DNA of 12,546 bases. Origin: JBFHES01 sp041584015 (GTDB lineage: Bacteria > Bacteroidota > Bacteroidia > Bacteroidales > M50B96). The notes below the pieces were generated by a model. The model saw only the letters and a program-made list of their open reading frames with translations, did no database searches and was not told where the DNA came from. Positions 1 to 6,687 of this stretch are shown here, one piece after another; the stretch's first letter is position 1; every line of letters starts with the position of its first letter. The position numbers and the translations under genes were made by a program. The stretch covers positions 1 through 12,546 of the forward strand of contig JBFHES010000130.1 of NCBI GenBank assembly GCA_041584015.1, read 5' to 3'.

Positions 1-1
1 C

Positions 2-928
2 ATTAACGCGGATGGAACACTTATCAATCCTTCAAGTCGTTGGGGCGGTATGTACAGAAAACTAGATAATACTTCATTGCCAGATTTTGCTCTGGATTTT
101 TGGATAATGGATCCATTTTTTGAAAATGAGACTTTCAATGGAAAAATTGTTTTCGATATTGGAGAAATCTCTGAAGATATTCTGAAAGATGAAAGAATGT
201 TCTTCGAGAATGGATTACCAGATCAATGGGATTCGTTTGATACCGACACAACAACATGGGGCTTGGTTCCAACCATACAACCACTTTTAAATGCATTTCA
301 CAGCCACCCCAGTAGCCGGCAATACGAGGATGTTGGTTATGATGGTTTATCTAGTGCAATGGGCAAAGAACAAACATTTCATAAGGATTACATTGATAAG
401 CTTGCCTTACTTTTTGGAACATCAAGCCAAGCTTACAATCAAGCAATTAATGATCCTTCAGCTGACGATTACCACTATTTCCGTGGGAGCGATTATGATG
501 AACAAGAGCTCGACGTTATTGAGCGCTATAAGCGATTCAATGGAACAGAAGGCAACTCTCCTACGAGCGAACAATATACTGAGCCCTACCCAACTGCTTC
601 GACTACCTTACCTAATGTAGAAGATATAAATAACAATACAGAATTAGATATCGTGAATAACTACATGAGTTTTGAACTACATATAAATCAGACTGATTTT
701 AACGCAAGAGAATATTTGAAAGAAAAAAGAACCGTTCAAGTGGAATTCAACAATGGTGAAACCGACAGTATAACCTGGTATAATATTCGAATACCAAGAT
801 CTGCATTTCAGTCTATTCATAGTGCACCGGCAAGTATACCTACTAAGTACGCAAGAGTTTATTTAACCGGATTTGATAATGATGTGCACCTGCGTTTTGC
901 GAAAATGGATCTTGTTGCGATTCACTAA
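2..928 (+). CDS. sprA: SprA-like cell-surface/T9SS translocon protein, 3' part only, ends early
   Basis: The reading frame is open from base 2, so the gene starts outside the window; 308 codons and a TAA stop are visible. The sequence matches what I recall of SprA (Sov in Porphyromonas), the giant outer-membrane barrel of the type IX secretion system needed for gliding and protein export. Hallmarks are LPDFALDFWIMDPF at visible residues 26-39, ISEDILKD at 56-63, ENGLP at 69-73, then YFRGSDYD, NGTEGNSPTSEQ and LPNVEDIN blocks, and RVYLTGFDNDVHLRFAKMDLV near the end. Family members are usually around 2,300-2,500 residues and continue past this last block into a long C-terminal half. Here the protein stops three residues later (AIH, stop), and none of the three downstream frames resumes it before the next gene. 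It is therefore a truncated or split sprA, a shorter paralogue, or an assembly join. The family call is strong; the functional state is unknown. Confidence 0.8.
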   Translation: MNADGTLINPSSRWGGMYRKLDNTSLPDFALDFWIMDPFFENETFNGKIVFDIGEISEDILKDERMFFENGLPDQWDSFDTDTTTWGLVPTIQPLLNAFHSHPSSRQYEDVGYDGLSSAMGKEQTFHKDYIDKLALLFGTSSQAYNQAINDPSADDYHYFRGSDYDEQELDVIERYKRFNGTEGNSPTSEQYTEPYPTASTTLPNVEDINNNTELDIVNNYMSFELHINQTDFNAREYLKEKRTVQVEFNNGETDSITWYNIRIPRSAFQSIHSAPASIPTKYARVYLTGFDNDVHLRFAKMDLVAIH

Positions 929-941
929 GTGATAGATTCTG

Positions 942-949
942 TACATTTG
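942..949 (+). promoter_or_regulatory. Candidate Bacteroidota -7 box for the yjbQ-family gene
   Basis: TACATTTG fits TAnnTTTG exactly and ends only 4 bases before the ATG at 954, so a transcript from it would have almost no leader. No convincing -33 TTG sits at the usual distance; the nearest, at 915-917, is rather far. Chance matches are possible in AT-rich DNA. Confidence 0.4.
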
Positions 950-953
950 TTAC

Positions 954-1364
954 ATGACAAAACAAATCGAATTAACATTGCCTCCATTTTCCAGGGGTTA
1001 TCATTTAATAACAAATCTAATAGAACGAGAATTAGTTGATTTACCAGATGCAGGCTTGCTACAATTGTTCATTAAACATACCTCGGCAGGTTTAACTATT
1101 AATGAAAATGCTGATCCGTCTGTTCGCGACGACTTTGACACTTTTATTGATGAGCTCATTCCAGAAAATCATCCTAGTTACACGCATATCTTCGAAGGTG
1201 ATGACGACATGCCAGCACATTTGAAGTCGAGCATTATTGGCTCCTCAGTTACCATTCCAATTACAAAAGGCAGAATAAACCTTGGAACATGGCAAGGAAT
1301 ATATTTATGTGAATTTAGAAACCGCGGTGGAGCCAGAAAGCTTGTTCTAACTGTTCTGAGCTAG
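954..1364 (+). CDS. yjbQ: YjbQ/UPF0047 family protein
   Basis: A 136-residue single-domain protein of the YjbQ (UPF0047) family, the usual length. Signature blocks are complete: FIKHTSAGLTINENADP at residues 39-55, EGDDDMPAHLKSS at 81-93 and the LGTWQGIYLCEFRNRGGAR stretch at 110-128. The conserved His, Asn, Glu and Asp residues of these motifs are all present. Family members are small cytoplasmic proteins that assemble into compact oligomers; weak thiamine-phosphate synthase activity has been reported for the E. coli member, but the physiological role is not settled. The ATG start puts the first conserved strand (IELTLPP) right at the N-terminus, as in relatives. The gene starts 25 bp after the sprA-like stop and converges on the deacylase gene, with 13 bp between the two stops. 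The family call is firm and the function open. Confidence 0.93.
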   Translation: MTKQIELTLPPFSRGYHLITNLIERELVDLPDAGLLQLFIKHTSAGLTINENADPSVRDDFDTFIDELIPENHPSYTHIFEGDDDMPAHLKSSIIGSSVTIPITKGRINLGTWQGIYLCEFRNRGGARKLVLTVLS

Positions 1365-1377
1365 CTTAACGAATTGC

Positions 1378-1869
1378 TTAGTACATTTCAATAAACTCGT
1401 AGGTATTACCAGTTGCATCTAGAAAGCGTATAAAATCAGTAAAACTCACAACTAATGACGCCGTATTAATGCATGGATGAAAACTAATTTTTTCAGCCTT
1501 TTTCAGATTTTCATCAATAAACAGATGAACATGACTTTCATGATCATTGATTAAACCAAAGGGCGTAACAGATCCAGGGGTTAATCCTAAGTATTTCTGT
1601 AAGCGCTTTTCTGATGCAAAAGTAATTTTCCCCTGCTTAAGACGCTGCTCCAAATCCTTTATCATTAATTGTTGGGTATGCTCCAAAATCACCAAAAAGT
1701 GTTTGTTGCCTTTATGATTACGAAAGAACAGATTTTTGCAATGCGTTGAATCTATGTCTTTCCAATATTTAAGTGCCTCTTCAATTGTAGGACCAGGCGG
1801 ATGCTCATAATATTCGAATTTGATGTCTTGCTCCTCGAGCACTTCATACAATCTTGGATCTCCATTCAT
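1378..1869 (-). CDS. Prolyl-tRNA editing-type deacylase (ProXp-ala/PrdX, YbaK-like)
   Basis: This 163-residue protein is a free-standing YbaK-fold editing domain of the ProXp-ala/PrdX group, which hydrolyses alanine mischarged on tRNA-Pro in the cytoplasm. Residues 43-50 read HCKNLFFR, with Lys45 and Asn46 at the positions of the catalytic-site pair known for ProXp-ala. The LGLTPGSVTPFGLIND loop is at 94-109 and the FHPCINTAS substrate-pocket motif, with His131, at 130-138. Length and motif order are normal for the stand-alone form. ATG at 1869 lies 9 bp downstream of the stop of the MFS transporter gene, so the two are probably cotranscribed, although no functional link is obvious. The closely related Cys-tRNA-Pro deacylases (YbaK proper) lack this KNLF/PGSVTPFGL combination as I recall, so the alanine-specific assignment is preferred but not proven. 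Confidence 0.87.
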   Translation of the reverse strand: MNGDPRLYEVLEEQDIKFEYYEHPPGPTIEEALKYWKDIDSTHCKNLFFRNHKGNKHFLVILEHTQQLMIKDLEQRLKQGKITFASEKRLQKYLGLTPGSVTPFGLINDHESHVHLFIDENLKKAEKISFHPCINTASLVVSFTDFIRFLDATGNTYEFIEMY

Positions 1870-1878
1870 AGCAACAAC

Positions 1879-3303
1879 CTATTCAACCGCCGTACTGCTT
1901 TTATCTTTAACCAATACCCACAAGAGCGCAGAAATTAATAAAGCACTACCACTAATAATAAATATTAATGATTTGTCTTCGGCAAGTTCAATTTCCTTTC
2001 CCAACATAAAACTGGCTACCAACTGAGGCAATACAACGGACAAATTAAATATACCCATGTATAAACCCATTTTTGATTTATTAATTTTTTCGGTCATCAC
2101 TGCAAAAGGTAAACTAACCAGCGATGCCCATCCTATTGAAAGAATTACCATGAAGGCATAAAAAACATATTCGGTATTTGTATAAAAGGCAATTCCATAA
2201 TAGCCTACAACCATTAATCCAAGAGCAATAATGTGTGTTTTAACCCTGCCAATTCGTTTTGTTAGCGGCTCAATCATGTAGAACAAGAAAATAGATCCGA
2301 ATCCGTTCAGAGCGAAAAATGCCCAGCCAACCATTTTCCCTGCTTCATTATTATCGGCATTTAATTTTTGAAGGATGAAGAAAAAGGTATACACAAACAT
2401 GGTTTGTACCCCGAGCCATGTAAATGAATGGGCCGCCAATAACTTTCTAAAGCTTATCTGATTAGCTATTTCCGGTAACTGCCCCTTCTCTCTTCTAAAT
2501 ATGGTAACCAGCATAAGTAAGGCTCCAATTCCAAGAATAATGAACAAAGACAATCGTGTTTCTGTGAACCACTGCAGTTTGGCACCAATGGCATAGATCG
2601 ACAACAACAAGTAACCATAAAGTGGTGTAAGCGCACCTAGGATTTCTGACAATCCTGTCTTTGCTTTTCCTTCATCACTTGTTTCCTCCATTTCTGCAGG
2701 CTCTTCGATAAATAATGATGGAACAATTGTAAAGACAAGAATAAGCACTACACCTATATATATAAGTGTGTAGTTATCAACTAAGGCGCTAATCAGGTAA
2801 GCCCCCGCTCCAAAGAGATTAGAGATTGATTGCATCCATGAGAATCCTTTTGTCCGAGCTTCTCCTTCGGGAGTAACATCAGCAATAATGGATCGTGTAG
2901 GATTAAAACCAACATTAATGGATAAATCGAGTGTTAAAGCAACAGTAATTGCAACGGCCATAATGTTGCCCACTCCCAAGGCATGATCAATCAAATCTAG
3001 TCGGGGTAAGCAGTAAATCATTAGAGCAGCTAAAACTCCGCCAATAATTATGAATGGTTTTCTGCGACCACCCCAAAACCAAACCTTATCGCTAATGGCT
3101 CCAATAATAACCTGGCCTAAAATTCCGGCTATAGGCCCAGCTGCCCATACGATGCCAACCTCATGAATATTTAAACCATATTTTTCAGTTAGTATCCAGC
3201 TAAGCACAGCAATTTGAACGGACAGTCCGAAGCCCATTGCTGTGGCAGGAAGTCCAAGTAATACATAAAATGAGTTGGTGAGTCGTTTTTGAATATTCAG
3301 CAT
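1879..3303 (-). CDS. MFS transporter, SLC45/sucrose-type (GPH-like) symporter
   Basis: A polytopic inner-membrane protein of 474 residues with about 12 hydrophobic segments. The loop between helices 2 and 3 (residues 56-84) has the GPIAG...GAISD...GGRRKPF pattern typical of the plant SUC/animal SLC45 and bacterial disaccharide-cation symporter branch of the major facilitator superfamily. Helix 4 and the next loop carry NPTRSIIADVTPEGE (from about residue 134), equivalent to the family's RALLxD motif. A charged cytoplasmic loop at about 199-221 (EEPAEMEETSDEG) separates the halves. Relatives move maltose, sucrose or other glycosides with protons, but no sugar-degrading gene is adjacent, so the substrate stays open. 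The frame could open at TTG 3330; I prefer ATG 3303 because it puts a short charged N-terminus (MLNIQKRLTNS) directly before helix 1. No clear -7 box precedes it; the nearest (3328-3340) is a T-run variant. The deacylase gene follows 9 bp after its stop. Confidence 0.86.
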   Translation of the reverse strand: MLNIQKRLTNSFYVLLGLPATAMGFGLSVQIAVLSWILTEKYGLNIHEVGIVWAAGPIAGILGQVIIGAISDKVWFWGGRRKPFIIIGGVLAALMIYCLPRLDLIDHALGVGNIMAVAITVALTLDLSINVGFNPTRSIIADVTPEGEARTKGFSWMQSISNLFGAGAYLISALVDNYTLIYIGVVLILVFTIVPSLFIEEPAEMEETSDEGKAKTGLSEILGALTPLYGYLLLSIYAIGAKLQWFTETRLSLFIILGIGALLMLVTIFRREKGQLPEIANQISFRKLLAAHSFTWLGVQTMFVYTFFFILQKLNADNNEAGKMVGWAFFALNGFGSIFLFYMIEPLTKRIGRVKTHIIALGLMVVGYYGIAFYTNTEYVFYAFMVILSIGWASLVSLPFAVMTEKINKSKMGLYMGIFNLSVVLPQLVASFMLGKEIELAEDKSLIFIISGSALLISALLWVLVKDKSSTAVE

Positions 3304-3403
3304 GTTAATAAAATCTATAATAACTTTCAAAAAAAAATTAGAGAGGCCAAAACTGCGGCTACATCTTGATTCAGTAAAATTATGATTTTAATTTAAATAG
3401 GAT

Positions 3404-3421
3404 TATGCTTCTTGAAGTATA
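3404..3421. promoter_or_regulatory. Dyad-symmetric site in the MFS/zinc-ribbon divergent region
   Basis: An 18-base imperfect palindrome with arms TATGCTTC and GAAGTATA around TT; one position is G/T instead of a strict pair. The two-base centre makes an RNA hairpin unlikely, so a dimeric regulator site is the more natural reading. It lies about 30 bp upstream of the zinc-ribbon -7 box and about 100 bp upstream of the divergent MFS start. No regulator gene is nearby. Confidence 0.3.
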
Positions 3422-3451
3422 ATGTTGTTTTTTCCTTCCATTAAAATATTC

Positions 3452-3459
3452 TACTTTTG
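3452..3459 (+). promoter_or_regulatory. Candidate Bacteroidota -7 box for the zinc-ribbon gene
   Basis: TACTTTTG is an exact TAnnTTTG match. Transcription would start near 3465, leaving a leader of roughly 13 bases before ATG 3478. Its position also argues against the upstream in-frame TTG at 3457, which lies inside the box. The -33 region is T-rich but has no well-spaced TTG. Confidence 0.5.
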
Positions 3460-3477
3460 TTTGCTGAGAATATATCT

Positions 3478-3696
3478 ATGTTAATTAAAGTTTTACTCAT
3501 AGTTTTTATAGTTCCTGTTCTATTTACAGTTTTTATACTGATTAAATGGTTTAAGAACCCAAGCAAAAAAACAAGCTATGCTTGTTCATTTTGTGGTGAA
3601 GAAGTACGTAGTGACACTAATTTCTGTCCTCAGTGTGGATCAGAGTTCATAGGTATAAAACTTTCCGACAAAAAGCTTGACAAACAAGCGGGATAA
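3478..3696 (+). CDS. Small membrane-anchored zinc-ribbon protein
   Basis: A 72-residue protein with two visible parts. Residues 2-24 form one hydrophobic helix (LIKVLLIVFIVPVLFTVFIL), followed by a basic stretch (KWFKNPSKK) that predicts an N-out, C-in orientation. Residues 36-53 form a zinc ribbon: CSFCG, an 10-residue spacer, then CPQCG (Cys36, Cys39, Cys50, Cys53), the double-CxxC pattern of zinc_ribbon_2-type domains. The tail is lysine-rich. The soluble part probably binds zinc in the cytoplasm next to the membrane; no specific function can be assigned. I start it at ATG 3478 because the longer in-frame TTG start overlaps the -7 box. The dehydratase gene follows 65 bp downstream with its own promoter-like sequence, so cotranscription is possible but not required. 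Confidence 0.75.
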   Translation: MLIKVLLIVFIVPVLFTVFILIKWFKNPSKKTSYACSFCGEEVRSDTNFCPQCGSEFIGIKLSDKKLDKQAG

Positions 3697-3730
3697 TACC
3701 TTCATCATTCCTTGTTTCCAATTATTCCCT

Positions 3731-3738
3731 TATTTTTG
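3731..3738 (+). promoter_or_regulatory. Candidate Bacteroidota -7 box for the CapD-like gene
   Basis: TATTTTTG matches TAnnTTTG exactly and lies 23 bp before ATG 3762, which would give a leader of about 17 bases. A TTG at 3712-3714 is a possible but closely spaced -33 element. Confidence 0.45.
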
Positions 3739-3761
3739 CCATTCGAATTAAAAAATTTCTG

Positions 3762-5636
3762 ATGCAAATAATGAGAAATATTACACCTCGCTGGATCGTT
3801 CTGCTGATTGATTCATGTATCGGATTATTTTCAATTCTTTTCGCCTATCTCCTTCGTTTCAATTTCACTATTCCGCAAGCACACCTTGATACATTTGGCT
3901 ATGTATTGCCATTTGTGTTTGTTGTTCGTATGCTTACCTACATTCTTTCAGGGCATTATAAAGTAATTGTCAGACATGCAAGCACCAAGGATGCGCAACT
4001 TATTTTTGCGGTGGCATTTCTGGGAAGCTTAATATTCCTCATCGGTAATTTTATAATACATAACATTCTTGGATACGACTATTTAATTCCAAGCTCCATT
4101 ATAATTATTGATTTTCTGGTATTAGCATTCAGCCTCACCTTCTTTCGTTTACTGGTTAAAACACTCTATCTGGAATATGAAAACCCAAACAAAAACAAAA
4201 GCAATATTATAGTTTACGGTAGTGGTCAGCACGGTTTAGTAACAAAACGAATATTAGACCGCGACAAGAAAGCCGCCTATAAGGTAATTGCATTTATTGA
4301 TGATACAGAAAAGGCTGCCGGTAAAAAACTGGAGAACGTACTCATTCAGCGTTCAGACCAACTGGAGCAGCTACTCAGCAAGTTTAAAGTATCAAAACTT
4401 ATTATTGCCGATAATGACATTAGCGCTGAGAAGAAAAACAGAATTACCGATATTTGCTTAAATCACGAAGTAGAAGTCCAGGCCATTCCTGAAGCTATTA
4501 AATGGATTAATGGAGAATTAAGCTTGAATCAGATTCGTAAAATAAGAATCGAAGATTTACTGGAAAGGGATCCAATTCTGTTGGACAAGAACAAACTAAA
4601 AAAGGAGATTCTAAATCAAACAATTTTGATTACCGGTGCAGCAGGATCGATTGGTTCGGAGCTTGCCAGACAAATCACAAAATACCATCCAGGTCAGCTC
4701 GTTTTATTCGATCAGGCTGAATCTGCTTTGTATGATTTAGAATTAGAACTTGCCGAAATACTGCACTTTACCAACTTTGAGATTGTTATTGGCGACATAA
4801 CCAATGAGAGCAGAATGGAACATGTTTATGAGACTTTCAAGCCTTCTCTGGTATTGCACGCTGCAGCTTACAAGCATGTGCCCATGATGGAAAATAATCC
4901 AAGCGAGGCCATTCGTGTAAATGTTCAAGGAACCCGAGTGATTGCTAGCCTTGCAGCAAAGTACAATGTTCGTAAATTCATAATGATTTCAACTGACAAA
5001 GCTGTTCGTCCAACTAACGTGATGGGAGCCTCTAAGCGTATAGCCGAGATTTTCATTCAATCATTAAACGAAACTACCAAAACAAGCTTTGTTACTACCA
5101 GATTTGGAAATGTACTTGGATCTAATGGTTCAGTAATACCACGGTTTCGTCATCAAATAGAAAATGGTGGTCCGGTTACCGTAACTCATGCGGAAGTAAC
5201 CCGTTACTTTATGACCATTCCTGAATCATGTCAATTAGTACTGGAGGCCGGCGCCATGGGAAATGGCGGAGAGATATACATTTTCGACATGGGAAAATCT
5301 GTTAAGATTGTTGATCTGGCGCGTAAAATGATAAAACTCTCTGGACGCGAACTTGGTAAGGACATTCAAATTCAATATACCGGATTACGACCAGGGGAGA
5401 AATTATACGAGGAGCTACTAAATGAGCAGGAACATTTTCTTCCTACACATCATCCACAGATTTTAATTGCAAATGTGCAGCAACACTCGCTAAAAGAAAC
5501 CGAAGCCCATATTGACAAAATGATGGAATACAGGCGAGGACACGATAACTTCGCACTTGTAAAAACAATGAAAAAAGTTATTCCTGACTTTATTAGTAAC
5601 AATTCTGTTTTTGAATCACTAGATCATGACCAATAA
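3762..5636 (+). CDS. Membrane-bound nucleotide-sugar 4,6-dehydratase/epimerase, CapD/WbpM/FlaA1 family
   Basis: This 624-residue protein has the full architecture of long CapD/WbpM enzymes. Four predicted membrane helices (about 11-31, 47-64, 80-100, 108-133) are followed by a CoA-binding-like Rossmann domain (about 145-250; VYGSGQHG at 151-158) and an extended short-chain dehydrogenase domain (about 285-600). The NAD(P)-binding motif is TGAAGSIG at 291-298. The catalytic region is STDKAVRPTNVMGASK, with Ser410, Met421 and Lys425; Met in place of Tyr is characteristic of the UDP-GlcNAc 4,6-dehydratases of this long family. LRPGEKLYEELL lies at 542-553. Such enzymes modify UDP-GlcNAc at the cytoplasmic face of the membrane for capsule, O-antigen or protein glycans. 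No glycosyltransferase or other polysaccharide gene is adjacent. The thioesterase gene starts 11 bases before this stop. Start ATG 3762 was chosen; ATG 3771 is equally good. Confidence 0.9.
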   Translation: MQIMRNITPRWIVLLIDSCIGLFSILFAYLLRFNFTIPQAHLDTFGYVLPFVFVVRMLTYILSGHYKVIVRHASTKDAQLIFAVAFLGSLIFLIGNFIIHNILGYDYLIPSSIIIIDFLVLAFSLTFFRLLVKTLYLEYENPNKNKSNIIVYGSGQHGLVTKRILDRDKKAAYKVIAFIDDTEKAAGKKLENVLIQRSDQLEQLLSKFKVSKLIIADNDISAEKKNRITDICLNHEVEVQAIPEAIKWINGELSLNQIRKIRIEDLLERDPILLDKNKLKKEILNQTILITGAAGSIGSELARQITKYHPGQLVLFDQAESALYDLELELAEILHFTNFEIVIGDITNESRMEHVYETFKPSLVLHAAAYKHVPMMENNPSEAIRVNVQGTRVIASLAAKYNVRKFIMISTDKAVRPTNVMGASKRIAEIFIQSLNETTKTSFVTTRFGNVLGSNGSVIPRFRHQIENGGPVTVTHAEVTRYFMTIPESCQLVLEAGAMGNGGEIYIFDMGKSVKIVDLARKMIKLSGRELGKDIQIQYTGLRPGEKLYEELLNEQEHFLPTHHPQILIANVQQHSLKETEAHIDKMMEYRRGHDNFALVKTMKKVIPDFISNNSVFESLDHDQ

Positions 5637-6081
5637 GCCAACAAATACAAGCATTAACAATCTGAATACTACTTTCGGTTTCAAGCATGAAACGGAGCTG
5701 CAATTAAGGTTCAATGATATTGACATGATGGGGCACGTTAACAATGCTGTTTATCAGAATTACTTTGACTATGCGAAGGTTCAGTATTTTAATGAAGTAT
5801 TGGGTAGTGAGGTTGACTGGCAAAAATCAGGGCTGGTTTTAGCAAAGATCACACTCGAATATCTGAATCCAATATTCTTAGAAGAACCTATTCTTGTACG
5901 ATCAAAGACCACCAAACTCGGCAATAAAAGTATGACGCTTTTTCAGGAAATCATCAATGCTAAAACGCTTGAAACAAAAGCAACGGGCTTATCTATTATG
6001 GTAGGTTTTAATTTTCACACGCAACAAGCAATTGAAATTGATGAACGCTGGAAAACCTTAATCTTAGCTTACGAAGATTAA
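5626..6081 (+). CDS. Hotdog-fold acyl-CoA thioesterase (4HBT/YbgC-FadM type)
   Basis: A 151-residue protein with the 4-hydroxybenzoyl-CoA thioesterase fold. The diagnostic N-terminal block is at residues 28-49: RFNDIDMMGHVNN followed by YQNYFDYA, with catalytic-region acids Asp31 and Asp33 and the GHVNN turn before the central helix. The second half (about 70-150) supplies alternating beta strands. Enzymes of this group hydrolyse acyl- or aryl-CoA thioesters in the cytoplasm; the exact acyl chain cannot be read from sequence. ATG 5626 overlaps the end of the CapD-like gene by 11 bases in another frame, which suggests translational coupling. The roughly 20 residues before the first conserved strand are polar and variable. 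The stop overlaps the convergent rimM stop by 4 bases. Confidence 0.87.
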   Translation: MTNKPTNTSINNLNTTFGFKHETELQLRFNDIDMMGHVNNAVYQNYFDYAKVQYFNEVLGSEVDWQKSGLVLAKITLEYLNPIFLEEPILVRSKTTKLGNKSMTLFQEIINAKTLETKATGLSIMVGFNFHTQQAIEIDERWKTLILAYED

Positions 6082-6086
6082 TCTTC
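6073..6086. repeat. 14-bp perfect palindrome spanning the convergent thioesterase and rimM stops
   Basis: GAAGATTAATCTTC reads the same on both strands and contains both TAA stop codons, so each protein ends in Glu-Asp. No loop or U-run makes it a standard terminator. Confidence 0.8.
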
Positions 6087-6617
6087 CAGAAATAAATCGA
6101 CTAAGCCATCAGGTAAGTTCATAAAAATCTTTTTCCCTTCCTGATCAATATCACTTACCAAATCAGCATTTGCAGGTATGAGAACTTCTTCTCTGCCAAC
6201 CTTAAGTCTATAAACTGGATTATTGGGATATGGAATAATCTCTTCAATAATACCAATGAGCTGTTTTTGCGCATTATATAACTCAAAACCCACAAAAGTA
6301 AAACTAGCAATCTCGCCAGTTTCTTCAGCGTTATCCATCAAAGACATCTCCAAATACACTTCTTTCCCGTAAAGCTGGTCAAGTAAATTTGGGTTATCTA
6401 TTTTATCAAACTCAACGATAGCGGAGTTTTGATTTCTAAAAGTTATTTGAGTCAAATAGAAAGGAACAAGTCCGCCGTCAATTTTCAGGAACAGATACTC
6501 CAGTTCATCGAGATCTTCAGGAAAGTTATCTTCAACAAACATAACGATACCACCTCTATTACCGTGTGCCTTAGCTAGGGTTCCTACTTTTACAAAATCA
6601 TTAATATCCAGACTCAT
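6078..6617 (-). CDS. rimM: Ribosome maturation factor RimM
   Basis: At 179 residues this is a normal-length RimM, the cytoplasmic factor that binds ribosomal protein S19 and assists maturation of the 30S head. The N-terminal barrel begins with FVKVGTLAKAHGNRGGI (residues 8-24), corresponding to the family's GKI...HGxxG signature. The C-terminal PRC-barrel runs from about 107 to 179 and ends with the conserved NLPDGLVDLF. It lies downstream of rpsP on the same strand, as in many bacteria. The genes are separated by 70 bp that include a strong hairpin-plus-T-run, so rimM expression would depend on read-through or on a promoter I cannot see; no TAnnTTTG lies in the gap. ATG 6617 is right before the first conserved strand. 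The stop overlaps the convergent thioesterase stop by 4 bases. Confidence 0.95.
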   Translation of the reverse strand: MSLDINDFVKVGTLAKAHGNRGGIVMFVEDNFPEDLDELEYLFLKIDGGLVPFYLTQITFRNQNSAIVEFDKIDNPNLLDQLYGKEVYLEMSLMDNAEETGEIASFTFVGFELYNAQKQLIGIIEEIIPYPNNPVYRLKVGREEVLIPANADLVSDIDQEGKKIFMNLPDGLVDLFLED

Positions 6618-6632
6618 CTTTTACCTTTTTAT

Positions 6633-6667
6633 AAAAACAAAAAAACCCTGGACAAAATCCAGGGTTT
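6633..6667 (-). terminator. Intrinsic terminator between rpsP and rimM
   Basis: Inverted arms AAACCCTGG (6643-6651) and CCAGGGTTT (6659-6667) form a perfect 9-bp stem with a 7-base loop. On the minus strand the stem is followed by a T-run (TTTTTTTG then TTTTT). It starts about 20 bp after the rpsP stop and ends about 15 bp before the rimM start, so it can terminate rpsP transcripts or act as a partial attenuator for rimM. Confidence 0.85.
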
Positions 6668-6687
6668 AATGCTATGATCAAATCTAA

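Noticed and set aside
291..620. 109-codon ORF in a second frame of the sprA-like gene
   Set aside because: It overlaps strongly conserved SprA coding sequence and shows no domain of its own.
3304..3330. TTG start extending the MFS transporter by nine residues
   Set aside because: The extra residues add a hydrophobic stretch before the usual N-terminus; ATG 3303 is the conventional start.
3328..3340. TAATTTTTTTTTG as an MFS -7 box
   Set aside because: It only resembles TAnnTTTG if the T-run is shortened; too weak to annotate.
3457..3477. TTG start extending the zinc-ribbon protein by seven residues
   Set aside because: The TTG lies inside the predicted -7 box and the extension precedes the natural membrane helix; ATG 3478 is better.
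4743..4928. Short minus-strand ORF within the CapD-like gene
   Set aside because: It is a shadow of conserved dehydratase sequence.
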